11,620 nt of DNA from Bacillota bacterium. Its GTDB lineage: Bacteria > Bacillota > Clostridia > Oscillospirales > Ruminococcaceae. Numbering within the stretch: the first letter of the stretch is position 1; each line of letters starts with the position of its first letter. Below, in pieces: positions 1 through 7,100 of the stretch. Below the pieces are notes generated by a model, which was not told the origin of the DNA, made no database searches, and saw nothing but the letters and a program-made list of their open reading frames with translations. The stretch covers positions 1 to 11,620 of the forward strand of contig JAEZTV010000003.1 of the NCBI GenBank assembly GCA_023421245.1, given 5' to 3'. A program made the translations under genes and the position numbers.

Positions 1-553
1 CAGTTTTCCGTATTATGCAAGATTTGCATTTGACCTCATCCGGCGCTACGCGCCACCTTCTCCTAACAGGAGAAGGCTTTACACGAGGCAATGAGGTCAA
101 ATTCGGACGCGCAATGCGCGCCCCTACGCATTCAACAAAAGCAAGTCATCCTAAGGCGAAACATAGCGAAACAAGTTTCGCAGTTGGAAAACCTGCAGTT
201 TTGCGTATTATGCAAGATTTGCATTTGACCTCATCCGGCGCTACGCGCCACCTTCTCCTAACAGGAGAAGGCTTTACGCGAGGCGATGAGGTCAAATTCG
301 GACGCGCAATGCGCGCCCCTACGCATTCAGCAAAAGGAAGTCGCCCGAAGGCGAAACATAGCGAAACAAGTTTCGCATTGGGAAAACCTGCGGTTTTCCG
401 TGTTGTGCAAGGTTGGCATTTGACCTCATCCGGCGCTACGCGCCACCTTCCCCTAACAAGAGAAGGCTTTACACGAGGCAATGAGGTCAATTCGGACGCG
501 CAATGCGCGCCCCTACACATTCAACAAAAGCAAGTCATCCTAAGGCGAAACAT
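1..553. repeat. Tandem 195-bp palindrome-rich repeat, 2.8 copies
   Basis: Three head-to-tail copies begin at 1, 196 and 391, so the period is 195 bp. The first two are complete, and the third diverges near 553. Each copy carries an outer inverted pair TTTGACCTCAT / ATGAGGTCAAA (29-39 with 91-101; again 195 bp later; in the third copy the right arm has lost one A). Inside it are the hairpins GGCGC-TAC-GCGCC and CCTTCTCCT-AAC-AGGAGAAGG (the latter altered in copy 3). Further on come GCGCA-A-TGCGC and GCGAAAC-AA-GTTTCGC. Because 195 is a multiple of three, an open frame runs through the array on both strands with a 65-residue periodicity. I read this as a by-product of the DNA repeat, since no ribosome binding site or recognisable domain supports it. 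Similar non-coding palindromic repeats are common between genes in Oscillospirales; that resemblance is from memory. Confidence 0.85.
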
Positions 554-599
554 TCCTTCAAAAGATACGCAAAGAGATGGCTTCTCCGAAGCGGCAAGC

Positions 600-676
600 T
601 TTGCTTGACATTGCGAAGACCGGCAGCCGTAGGCTGACTGATGAGGTGACATAGCGAAACAAAGTTTCGCATTTGT
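600..676. repeat. Fragment of a second intergenic repeat type
   Basis: Just beyond the tandem array are a CAGCC-GTA-GGCTG hairpin (about 612-624), a GATGAGGTGAC stretch and a GCGAAAC-AAA-GTTTCGC palindrome (about 655-672). The last resembles the final hairpin of the 195-bp unit, while the first part is not found in that unit. I read it as a degenerate or chimeric repeat lying in the 3' flank of mnmG. No T-run follows the hairpins on the minus strand, so it is not an obvious mnmG terminator. Confidence 0.5.
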
Positions 677-698
677 AGAAGGATAGCAGTTGGAAGAT

Positions 699-2579
699 CT
701 ACTTTTTTCTCTCAAGCCACACAAGCAGCACCGAGATATCGGCGGGACTGACGCCCGAGATACGCGACGCCTGACCAATGCTGAGAGGCTTGATGCGCAT
801 GAGCTTTTCGCGCGCTTCGAGCCGCAGGCTTTCTATCTCACGGTAAGGGGTATCGGGTGACAGCGGGCGCCTTTCCAGCTTATGCATCTGCTCCACCTGC
901 ATAAGCTGGCGGCGAATGTACCCTTCATATTTTATCTCGATCTCCGCTTGCTCCCACACGGTACGCGGAAGGCTCGGGCGGTCCTTGTCAAACGGGGAAA
1001 GCATCTCATAGGTAATCTGCGGGCGGCGAATCAGCTCGGAAAGCCGCGCTCCGGTAATAAGCGGCGCTGTGCCGCTTTCGGTCAGCAGTGCGTTGAGTCC
1101 TTCAGAGGGCGGCAGGATGATCCGATTCAGCCGCGCGATCTCCTCATCCACCAGACGATATTTTTCATGCATCAAGTCATACCGCTCCCGTGAAATCAAT
1201 CCAATCTCATACCCGATGGGCATCATACGCTTGTCCGCATTGTCCTGCCGCAAAATCAAGCGATACTCCGAGCGCGAGGTCATCATACGGTAGGGGTCAA
1301 GACAGCCCTTGCTGGTCAGGTCATCAATCAGCGTTCCGATATAGGAACCGCCACGGTCAAGAATCAGCGGCTGTTTGCCCTGCACGGTGCGCGCGGCGTT
1401 AATCCCCGCAACAAGCCCCTGTGCCGCCGCCTCCTCATAACCGGATGTGCCGTTAAACTGCCCCGCCCCATACAATCCCTTTACCTTGATAAACTCTAGG
1501 GTAGGCAGCAGGTCAAGCGGATCGCAGCAATCATATTCTATCGCGTATGCGCTGCGCATCATCTGCATGTTTTCAAAGCCGTCTATCGTACGATACATCG
1601 CCATCTGTACATCTTCGGGCAGCGAAGAGCTCATACCCTGCAGGTACATCTCTTCGGTATCAAGCCCCATCGGCTCCAGAAACAGCTGATGCCGTTCTTT
1701 ATCGGCAAACCGAACCACCTTATCCTCGATGCTCGGGCAGTAGCGCGCGCCGATGCCCTCGATCATACCGCTGTACATCGGAGAACGATGAAGGTTCGCT
1801 TTGATAATCTCATGCGTGCGCGCGTTGGTGTAGGCAATATGACAGACCGTCTTGTTCTCGGGCGGATGTGCCGCGGCAAACGAAAACGGCTCGGCCGGTT
1901 CATCGCCGTACTGCGCCTCAAGCTTTGTAAGATCGATGCTGCTTTTCAGCAGCCTGCCCGGTGTGCCCGTTTTAAACCGGCGGGTGGCAATACCAATCGC
2001 TTGCAGGCTTTCGGTAAGCTGTACCGCCGCCTGACAGCCGTCCGGGCCGCTTTCGTAGCTTGCATCGCCGACATAGATGCGTCCGCCAAGGTAGGTGCCG
2101 GTGGCGACGATTACCGTGCGCGCCTCATACACCGCACCAAGGCGTGTGACAACGGCATGTACCCTGCCGTCCTGCACGCGTATCTCGCAGATTTCCGCCT
2201 GCTTTACGATAAGGCCTTGTGTTTGTTCGAGTACACGCTTCATCTCGATATGATACTGTATGCGGTCGATCTGCGCGCGCAGGCTGTATACGGCGGGGCC
2301 TTTGCCGCGGTTGAGCATCCGGCTTTGGATGGTGGTTTTATCGGCAACGCGTCCCATCTCGCCGCCCAATGCGTCGAGCTCCCGCACAAGATGCCCTTTA
2401 CCGGTACCGCCGACAGAAGGGTTGCACGGCATATTGGCAATGGAATCGAGCGATAGGGCAAATAAAACAACCCGCGCGCCAAGCCGTGCCGCGGCAAGCG
2501 CCGCCTCGCAGCCCGCGTGCCCCGCCCCTATAACGGCAACTTCAAAGCTGCCCGCGTAATATTCAGACATAATAAACAT
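699..2579 (-). CDS. mnmG: tRNA uridine-5-carboxymethylaminomethyl(34) synthesis enzyme MnmG (GidA)
   Basis: FAD- and NADH-dependent subunit of the cytoplasmic MnmE-MnmG complex, which builds the (carboxymethyl)aminomethyl group on wobble U34 of certain tRNAs. The 626-residue product is the usual family length. Visible signatures are the N-terminal FAD-binding Rossmann motif GAGHAG (residues 18-23), the family block NMPCNPSVGGTGKGHLVREL (about 49-68), ATGTYLGG, FKTGTPGRL and the helical C-terminal end ISGVSPADISVLLVWLERKK. AAGGA lies 4 nt before the first ATG (2579). A second in-frame ATG (2570) sits 13 nt from it, so I prefer 2579, though three residues are uncertain. The gene is often next to mnmE and rsmG in Firmicutes. 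Here no mnmE is upstream; instead there is a hairpin-rich leader and a terminator, so it seems to have its own promoter. The other side is repeat DNA running to the window edge. Confidence 0.97.
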   Translation of the reverse strand: MFIMSEYYAGSFEVAVIGAGHAGCEAALAAARLGARVVLFALSLDSIANMPCNPSVGGTGKGHLVRELDALGGEMGRVADKTTIQSRMLNRGKGPAVYSLRAQIDRIQYHIEMKRVLEQTQGLIVKQAEICEIRVQDGRVHAVVTRLGAVYEARTVIVATGTYLGGRIYVGDASYESGPDGCQAAVQLTESLQAIGIATRRFKTGTPGRLLKSSIDLTKLEAQYGDEPAEPFSFAAAHPPENKTVCHIAYTNARTHEIIKANLHRSPMYSGMIEGIGARYCPSIEDKVVRFADKERHQLFLEPMGLDTEEMYLQGMSSSLPEDVQMAMYRTIDGFENMQMMRSAYAIEYDCCDPLDLLPTLEFIKVKGLYGAGQFNGTSGYEEAAAQGLVAGINAARTVQGKQPLILDRGGSYIGTLIDDLTSKGCLDPYRMMTSRSEYRLILRQDNADKRMMPIGYEIGLISRERYDLMHEKYRLVDEEIARLNRIILPPSEGLNALLTESGTAPLITGARLSELIRRPQITYEMLSPFDKDRPSLPRTVWEQAEIEIKYEGYIRRQLMQVEQMHKLERRPLSPDTPYREIESLRLEAREKLMRIKPLSIGQASRISGVSPADISVLLVWLERKK

Positions 2580-2805
2580 TCATTCCTTTTCGATTGCATC
2601 GGACAGATTTTCGGATAGAATTTCTGTGTGTCACTATTGTTATAACCGGCAAACGTTAAAACCATTCTGGTTTTAACGACGCGGCCCATGCCGTACAGCT
2701 GCCTGAAAGGCAGCTGTTGCGGGGTTTCATCATCAAATTGCACGCTTTCGCGTGCCGGCAAGCAAAGCTTACCGCTTAAAAGTCGCACAGGCGGGTTTTC
2801 ACGCG
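2580..2805 (-). ncRNA. Candidate structured 5' leader RNA of mnmG (class unknown)
   Basis: Between the predicted promoter and the mnmG start the minus strand holds four perfect or near-perfect hairpins in a row. They are CGGTAAGC-TTT-GCTTGCCG (2756-2774, one G-U pair), GCACGC-GAAA-GCGTGC with a GNRA tetraloop (2740-2755), CAGCTGCC-TTTCA-GGCAGCTG (2696-2716) and GTTAAAACC-AGAAT-GGTTTTAAC (2655-2677). Unpaired purine- and C-rich linkers such as GATGATGAAACCCCGC lie between them. None of the hairpins is followed by a T-run, so this is not a simple attenuator. The overlapping 139-codon minus-strand frame has no domain and runs into mnmG in another frame, so I do not call it a gene. I could not match the RNA to a riboswitch or ncRNA family with confidence; the raiA RNA class is worth testing. 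Confidence 0.45.
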
Positions 2806-2810
2806 AATTG

Positions 2811-2819
2811 ATTATAACA
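2811..2819 (-). promoter_or_regulatory. Extended -10 promoter for the mnmG leader
   Basis: On the minus strand the sequence reads TGTTATAAT, a perfect TATAAT with an extended TGn element. There is no good -35 box at 16-18 bp, as is common with extended -10 promoters. Transcription would start near 2804 and run through the hairpin leader into mnmG. Confidence 0.6.
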
Positions 2820-2947
2820 AACCTATTGTAATGCAGACACGCAAAACTGGCAAGAGAAAATGCGTATCGAACTCGGGTATATGGGGTTTTGTCTGCCGCC
2901 ATGTTATAACAAAAGGCCTTCCTATACCGCATAACCGCGAAAGGCAC

Positions 2948-2978
2948 AAAAAGAGAGCGGTTTTCCGCTCTCTTTTTT
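2948..2978. terminator. Bidirectional rho-independent terminator
   Basis: Perfect 10-bp stem AAGAGAGCGG / CCGCTCTCTT (2951-2960 with 2965-2974) with a TTTT loop. It is followed by T residues on the plus strand and by TTTT on the minus strand, so it can work in both directions. It sits about 50 bp beyond the stop of the truncated permease gene and most likely ends that minus-strand transcript, isolating the mnmG promoter. Confidence 0.85.
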
Positions 2979-3026
2979 CCCTATATCTTGCTTTTTCTCC
3001 GTTCCAAAAACGGATATATCAATAGT

Positions 3027-3881
3027 TTAAGGCTCCGTTCTATTCTTCTCTGTTTGAATGCTTCGATACAAACAAACCATCGTAATAGCACCGATTGCAA
3101 AAAGCAGTACCAAGAGTCCAATAGAAACTCTAAGCCAATTGCCTAAGAATTGACTGGCTATTAATGCGCATGACAACAACGGAATGCCAAAACAGAGTAC
3201 TATCCATAAGAAAGGCCGGAATATCACCGGGTGTAACTTGTTTGTATCCGTTATCTTAAAACTATACCTTTTTATATATCGCCGCAGCAGTACTGTCAGT
3301 ATAACAGAAAATCCAATCCAGACCAGCAAAAAAAACGGCATGGCCTTCAAAAGAAATTCCTTGTTCTTTTGCAGGTTATATCCACTGTCAAAATGCTCGT
3401 TGTATACAATATACGGCGTAAACCCCGCCTGCATGCATAATTGCTCCACGAGCTGTGTTGTCTTAGACAGATTATATTCACTGAACAGATATCCCTGATT
3501 TTTATCCATAAGCCGTTTCCATTGAAAGGACTTAACTGTTTTGTCGGCGGATATATCATCAAATACAAACAACGGCGCGACAACGAAGGTATCAAGGCTG
3601 ACATTTGGATATCGGTCGGCTCCCATCTGCGGATACAGCAGTAGCTCAGAGGATGGGTTAAAAAAATCCAGTACAACCGCATCAAGCGTAAGGCCAAGGT
3701 AAACAATTTCGATTCGGTCGCCCGTCTGATAATACTCTTGATATCCTGCCCCCAGAATTAACGGATGCTCTATATTGTAAAGGGGGAAGTTGAAAACCCC
3801 AAATAAACTTAGGCAGTCAGGCCGTTTGCGGCACGAACGGACGGACACAGCTTCGGCTTTCAGCCGGGAATGGAACGGCAA
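3027..3881 (-). pseudogene. 5'-truncated FtsX-like ABC transporter permease
   Basis: The open frame encodes 284 residues, but only the part from about residue 25 on looks native. It contains an extracytoplasmic-type segment (about 38-170) starting with PLILGAGYQEYYQTGDRIEI, which resembles the ligand/partner domain of MacB/FtsX-type permeases. Three hydrophobic segments follow (about 181-200, 223-243, 252-271) and a short charged tail. FtsX-family permeases have one further N-terminal membrane helix before the outer domain, and it is missing here. The first 25 codons (MPFHSRLKAE...) are GC-rich and lie in the flanking mobile-element DNA, while the rest is AT-rich. The change falls near 3815, which I take as the insertion junction. 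No partner ATPase gene is in the window. The family call rests on architecture and a short motif, so it is moderate. There is no convincing ribosome binding site at the apparent start. Confidence 0.6.
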
Positions 3882-4400
3882 CCAATGCGCCCACAGCCCC
3901 GCCCTGTGCGGCCACGTTGGCTGATGTGGGTATTACCCCTGCGGAGGGGAAGTCCCCTGCTGTGCGCCGCACACGTCCATGGAGCGAGGGGCATGCTCTT
4001 TGAAAAATATTGCGTTCGCGGTTATCTGGGAAAATGAAAAAAATTCCGCTCAAAACCTGTTTTCAGTGCGACCCTTAATGAGAGGCTTTGGCCTTCGCCT
4101 GTATGACAGGTGGCGCACATTGAAAACAGAATCACGCTGCCGTTAGGATACCGAGGCCGCAACCTTGCATTCCAGCCGTTTTATGGGAATGGCGGCGAGG
4201 GCAGCCAAAGGAAAACGCACCATAGCCCAGGCAGGCTCAGTGCAGGAACGTATTCGGGTAGACAACGGAAGGGTATCTCTCACACTTCACCCATGAGCGA
4301 AGCGATGAACCCCGCCCGCCATTCGTGGTAAAGAGGGAAGGTCTAAGGAGACCGAAATAGTAACAGATATCACTTATTACAGAAAAAGGAGCCACGTCTT
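3882..4400. other. GC-rich stretch of the element without a convincing gene
   Basis: About 520 bp separate the broken permease from tnpW. Several frames are partly open because the DNA is GC-rich. A GTG-started 73-codon frame (4110-4331) and a 37-codon frame (4183-4296) ending in RVDNGRVSLTLHP are present, but neither has a good ribosome binding site or a domain I recognise. They may be remnants of element genes. A small GGTCT-AAGG-AGACC hairpin lies near 4340-4355, just before the tnpW leader. Confidence 0.4.
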
Positions 4401-4607
4401 ATGAAAACAGCTGCTACTGCACCCGATATGGGCACAAGCGCGGCAGGGACGCTCGACCATAAGGTTGAAGCCGAGCCGATAAAGTTGCTAAAGCGGATTG
4501 GCTCCACGACCTTCATCGTGAACGTCCATTTTAGCAATATCAGCACCGAACCGCTGGAGGATAAAATCCACCGTCTAATCCAGCGGGAGGTGGAAAATGC
4601 CGCCTGA
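4401..4607 (+). CDS. tnpW: Transposon-encoded TnpW family protein
   Basis: Small 68-residue protein with the family pattern: a variable N-terminus, then a core LLKRIGSTTFIVNVHFS (about 29-45) and the end ETMEDKI-like EPLEDKIHRLIQREVENAA. TnpW proteins are found directly before TnpX-type serine recombinases in Tn4451-like elements; their molecular role is not established. AAAAGGAG lies 9 nt before the ATG. The 3' end overlaps the most 5' recombinase start by 11 nt, which suggests translational coupling. The match is from recall of the family rather than a search, but the core motif and the neighbour agree. Confidence 0.8.
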   Translation: MKTAATAPDMGTSAAGTLDHKVEAEPIKLLKRIGSTTFIVNVHFSNISTEPLEDKIHRLIQREVENAA

Positions 4608-6492
4608 TATCCCTAGTGCCGCAACGGGTTTCGACCGCCGGAAAGAGGAATTCATGAACACAAAACTGACCATATTGTATGAGCGTCTTTCAAGAGACGA
4701 TGAGCTGCAAGGCCCTTCCAACTCAATCCTAAACCAGCGCCAGCTTTTAGAGGATTATGCCGAGCGCAACAATCTGACGCCCTACTTGCACATTCACGAT
4801 GACGGCTACTCCGGCACAAACTGGGATCGTCCCGGCTGGCAGGAGCTTATTACAAAAATAGAGGCGGACGAGGTGGGTTGCCTGGTCGTCAAGGATTCCA
4901 GCCGCATGGGCCGCGACTACCTCCGTGTGGGTCTGTACCGCGAGATGTTCCGTGAAAAGGGCGTGCGCTTGATCGCCATTAATGACGGCCTTGACAGCTC
5001 GGTCGGGGAGGACGATTTTACTCCCTTTAGAGAAATCATGGCGGAATGGTACGCAAGGGACACATCCAAGAAAATCAAATCGGTCATCGCCGCCAAGGGT
5101 AAGAGCGGCAAGCCTACCTCCTGTACCCCACCCTACGGGTTCATCAAAGACCCGAACGACAAAAACCATTGGCTCGTTGACCCCGAGGCCGCCGCTGTGG
5201 TGAAACGCATTTTTCAGATGGCGGTCGATGGCATGGGGGTCCACCATATTGCGGGAGTGCTTGCGCAGGATAAGATCGAGCGTCCCTCCTACTATCTCGG
5301 CTCTCGTGGACGGGGGCGGCACAAAAATGATTACGACCGCGACAATCGGTATGCGTGGGGCAGCGCCACCATTGCGCACATCTTACGCAAAGCGGAGTAC
5401 GCCGGGCATACGGTGAATTTTCGCACATCCTCGGCCAGCTTCAAGAGTAAGAAAAAGGTGAACAATGCGCCGGAGGACTGGCTGATCTTCGAGAATACCC
5501 ACGAGGCCATCGTCGATCAGGCGACCTTCGATTTGGTTCAGAAGCTCCGCGAAACCCCGCGCCGGATTGACACCCTCGGTGAAGCAAATCCGCTGACAGG
5601 ACTGCTCTACTGCGCCGACTGCGGCGCCAAGCTCTACAACCACCGCAAGGCGCACACGGCGAAACCAACACACAAAAAGCTAACCGATGTGTACTGCTGC
5701 TCGACCTACAAGCTCAGTAATTCCAAGTTCAACACCCAATGCTCCCCGCATCACATCAGCACGGAAGCGGTGCGGGGGATCATTCTCGATGTGCTTCGCA
5801 AGACCACCGGCTATGTCCGCGCCCATGAGGAGGATTTTCTCCGGCGGGTGCGTGAAAATTCTGCGATTCAGCAAGGCGAAACCGCCAAGGCGCATAAAAA
5901 GCTGATCGCCAAGAATGAGCGTCGGCTTTTGGAAATCGATCGTATCTACAAAAGCCTTTATGAGGACAAGGCTCTCGGGAAAATTGATGAGGGGATATTC
6001 ACACAGATGACGGAAGGCTATGGGCAGGAGCGGCTTGACCTCCGTGCCAAGACCGATGCCCTCCAAGCGGAGCTTGATACGTTCGATGCCGACAGTATCC
6101 GCGCTGACAAATTCGCCGAGATCGTGCGCCGATACACCAGCTTTGAGGAACTGACCGCGCCCATGCTGAACGAACTCGTTGACAAGGTGATTGTCTATGA
6201 GTGCAACTGGTCGGAAGGCAATACCGGCGAGGGCGGCCGGCCACGCGGAGCCCGTACCCAGCGGGTGGATGTGTATCTCAAATACATCGGCAGCTTCGAG
6301 GTGCCGGATATGCGAACGCCGGAGCAGATGGAGACTGACCGCATTGCAGAGGAAAAACTGGCGGCAAGGCGTGCATACCACCGGGAGAAAACCCGGCTGT
6401 GGCAGGAACGGAAAAACGCCGCCGCCAAGGCCGCAGAGGGGGTTGCTACGGAGGAGATTGCGCTTGATTCTGCTCCTAAACCTGCCGCCTAA
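4597..6492 (+). CDS. tnpX: Large serine recombinase, TnpX-like, with C-terminal DUF4368-type region
   Basis: Site-specific recombinase expected to excise and integrate the element through a covalent 5'-phosphoserine. Counting from the inner ATG at 4654, the resolvase domain starts with YERLSRDDE, with catalytic Ser13, and carries YSGTNWDRPGW (52-62) and VVKDSSRMGRDYL (78-90). A recombinase domain follows (about 155-300). Then comes a zinc ribbon with Cys320, Cys323, Cys348/349 and Cys363, a coiled-coil-like stretch (about 400-490) and a charged Ala/Lys-rich tail. The length of 612 (or 631) residues fits the family. Two starts are possible. ATG 4597 has GGGAGG 6 nt upstream and overlaps tnpW, whereas ATG 4654 has AGAGGA 4 nt upstream and begins right before the conserved domain. 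I give the outer one because of its ribosome binding site, but that site also encodes the conserved TnpW end, so it may be coincidence. The reading frame is intact and all key residues are present. Confidence 0.93.
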   Translation: MPPDIPSAATGFDRRKEEFMNTKLTILYERLSRDDELQGPSNSILNQRQLLEDYAERNNLTPYLHIHDDGYSGTNWDRPGWQELITKIEADEVGCLVVKDSSRMGRDYLRVGLYREMFREKGVRLIAINDGLDSSVGEDDFTPFREIMAEWYARDTSKKIKSVIAAKGKSGKPTSCTPPYGFIKDPNDKNHWLVDPEAAAVVKRIFQMAVDGMGVHHIAGVLAQDKIERPSYYLGSRGRGRHKNDYDRDNRYAWGSATIAHILRKAEYAGHTVNFRTSSASFKSKKKVNNAPEDWLIFENTHEAIVDQATFDLVQKLRETPRRIDTLGEANPLTGLLYCADCGAKLYNHRKAHTAKPTHKKLTDVYCCSTYKLSNSKFNTQCSPHHISTEAVRGIILDVLRKTTGYVRAHEEDFLRRVRENSAIQQGETAKAHKKLIAKNERRLLEIDRIYKSLYEDKALGKIDEGIFTQMTEGYGQERLDLRAKTDALQAELDTFDADSIRADKFAEIVRRYTSFEELTAPMLNELVDKVIVYECNWSEGNTGEGGRPRGARTQRVDVYLKYIGSFEVPDMRTPEQMETDRIAEEKLAARRAYHREKTRLWQERKNAAAKAAEGVATEEIALDSAPKPAA

Positions 6493-6510
6493 CAACAAAA
6501 TGAGTATACC

Positions 6511-6553
6511 GCAAAGAGCGGCTCACTGTCAAAACCGTGAGCCGCTCTTTTGC
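6511..6553 (+). terminator. Rho-independent terminator after the recombinase gene
   Basis: Long stem with arms GCAAAGAGCGGCTCAC and GTGAGCCGCTCTTTTGC around a 10-nt loop. The arms differ by one bulged base, and TTTT lies in the 3' arm. It starts 18 bp after the recombinase stop and should end the tnpW-tnpX transcript. Confidence 0.85.
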
Positions 6554-6574
6554 GTTTAGGGGGAGGTGCAAAAC

Positions 6575-6667
6575 TTGAAACGCACCATACCCATCGGCAT
6601 GCCTCACCTTGTTTCGAACTACCGTTTCGGTAGTTCCGAGGCGACAAAACATATCTTCACTTTATAA
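6575..6667 (+). CDS. Small 30-residue ORF with TTG start and strong ribosome binding site
   Basis: GGGGGAGGT ends 7 nt before a TTG codon that opens a 30-codon frame, MKRTIPIGMPHLVSNYRFGS and so on to IFTL, then TAA. The ribosome binding site is among the best in the window, yet the product is tiny. The first eight residues, MKRTIPIG, resemble the start of a clostridial AAA-ATPase/nuclease-like family (DUF1703-type, often beginning MKR(T/K)(I/L)PIG). One explanation is therefore a gene start fused to unrelated DNA by deletion, but eight residues are weak evidence. A GAACTACCG-TTT-CGGTAGTTC hairpin (6616-6636) lies inside the frame. It could equally be a leader peptide or a non-functional frame in the element's end region. 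Confidence 0.3.
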   Translation: MKRTIPIGMPHLVSNYRFGSSEATKHIFTL

Positions 6668-6892
6668 AATGCCGTCACGAATCGTTATGGCATCTGAGGA
6701 GCTGTGATCCAAAGACAGTTCCCAAAAACTTTATATGACAAAGAATCCAAGCTATATGATGATAGGAGGTTCGGACTATCCGTGCCTCTTGTTTTGTTTT
6801 GACGGAGTCCCGAAATGGGACCCATCGGCAAATGATCTGGCCACCCATCCTGCTTCTCATGGTGGTGAAATCTCATGTACAGTCATTTCATT
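6668..6892. other. Non-coding stretch right of the recombinase
   Basis: No convincing gene. Short frames on both strands (a 69-codon plus frame from 6735; 61- and 63-codon minus frames) lack ribosome binding sites and domains. A TTTATAAAAT stretch at 6661-6670 resembles a -10 box, but nothing recognisable follows it. Confidence 0.3.
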
Positions 6893-7016
6893 AGCGGCCG
6901 GTTTCCGGCTGCGCAGCCGACCCGCAATGCGGGGCGATCCATAGGGGTCTGGGGTTTCCCCAGCAAGCAGATGCAGGCCAAGTGCGCATGTGCGCGCTGG
7001 TCTGCCTTGCTTGCTG
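6893..7016. other. Hairpin cluster with 56-nt inverted repeat: possible oriT or element end
   Basis: Packed together are a perfect palindrome CGGCTG-CG-CAGCCG (6906-6919), CCCGCA-A-TGCGGG (6921-6933), CTGGGG-TTT-CCCCAG (6949-6963) and an imperfect inverted repeat of 56 nt (6961-7016). The last has outer arms CAGCAAGCA / TGCTTGCTG and an inner GCGCA/TGCGC centre. Such a series of secondary structures is typical of relaxase recognition regions (oriT) in clostridial mobilizable elements, and I recall similar GGGGTCTGGGG...CCCCAGCAAGC sequences near mobilization genes. No relaxase or MobC gene is here, so if it is an oriT it would act only in trans. A terminator role is less likely, since no T-run follows on the plus strand. 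A 52-codon frame (6875-7033) crosses it, but I do not regard it as a gene. Confidence 0.35.
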
Positions 7017-7100
7017 AAATAATCAACACGTGATGATTATAAGCCCTATCAGGAATTCCCGATAACCTACAACCAGTCTTTATAAAAAGAGAACAACCTT

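Larger units (their letters stand above)
3815..7035. mobile_element. Stripped Tn4451-like (TnpW/TnpX) integrative element, approximate limits
   Basis: The left limit is set by the break in the permease gene and the GC jump near 3815. The right limit is a guess, placed after the 56-nt inverted repeat that ends at 7016. The element holds only tnpW and a large serine recombinase as recognisable genes, with about 580 bp before and 540 bp after that carry hairpins and small open frames. In Tn4451 and related integrative mobilizable elements, a TnpX recombinase excises and inserts the element at GA dinucleotides, and a relaxase gene (tnpZ) mobilizes it. No relaxase is present here. The other half of the interrupted permease gene is not found on the right side, so either the right flank has been rearranged or the insertion came with a deletion. 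Exact ends cannot be fixed from this sequence alone. Confidence 0.55.

Noticed and set aside
1..553. CRISPR-like repetition
   Set aside because: The units are 195 bp, contiguous and similar throughout, with no short repeats separated by unique spacers and no cas genes.
15..608. 197-codon plus-strand frame with a 65-residue internal repeat, and the 124-codon minus frame (146-520)
   Set aside because: The frames only follow the 195-bp DNA repeat, whose length is divisible by three. There is no ribosome binding site, no domain, and the sequence is dominated by hairpins.
1689..2456. 255-codon plus-strand frame opposite mnmG
   Set aside because: Antisense shadow of a well-supported conserved gene; no ribosome binding site or domain.
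2528..2947. 139-codon minus-strand frame upstream of mnmG
   Set aside because: It overlaps the start of mnmG in another frame, includes the promoter and the hairpin leader, and has no recognisable domain.
3817..4053. 78-codon minus-strand frame at the left end of the element
   Set aside because: Low-complexity GC-rich translation without ribosome binding site or family; the same stretch is partly open in other frames too.
4110..4331. 73-codon frame starting with GTG before tnpW
   Set aside because: Poor start context and no recognisable domain; kept only as a comment on a possible remnant.
5680..6498. 272-codon minus-strand frame opposite the recombinase gene (also 4747-5379)
   Set aside because: Antisense shadows; the plus strand encodes a full serine recombinase with intact motifs.
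6735..6944. 69-codon plus frame and 61/63-codon minus frames (6675-6876), and the 52-codon frame 6875-7033
   Set aside because: No ribosome binding sites of quality, no domains, and they run through the hairpin cluster.
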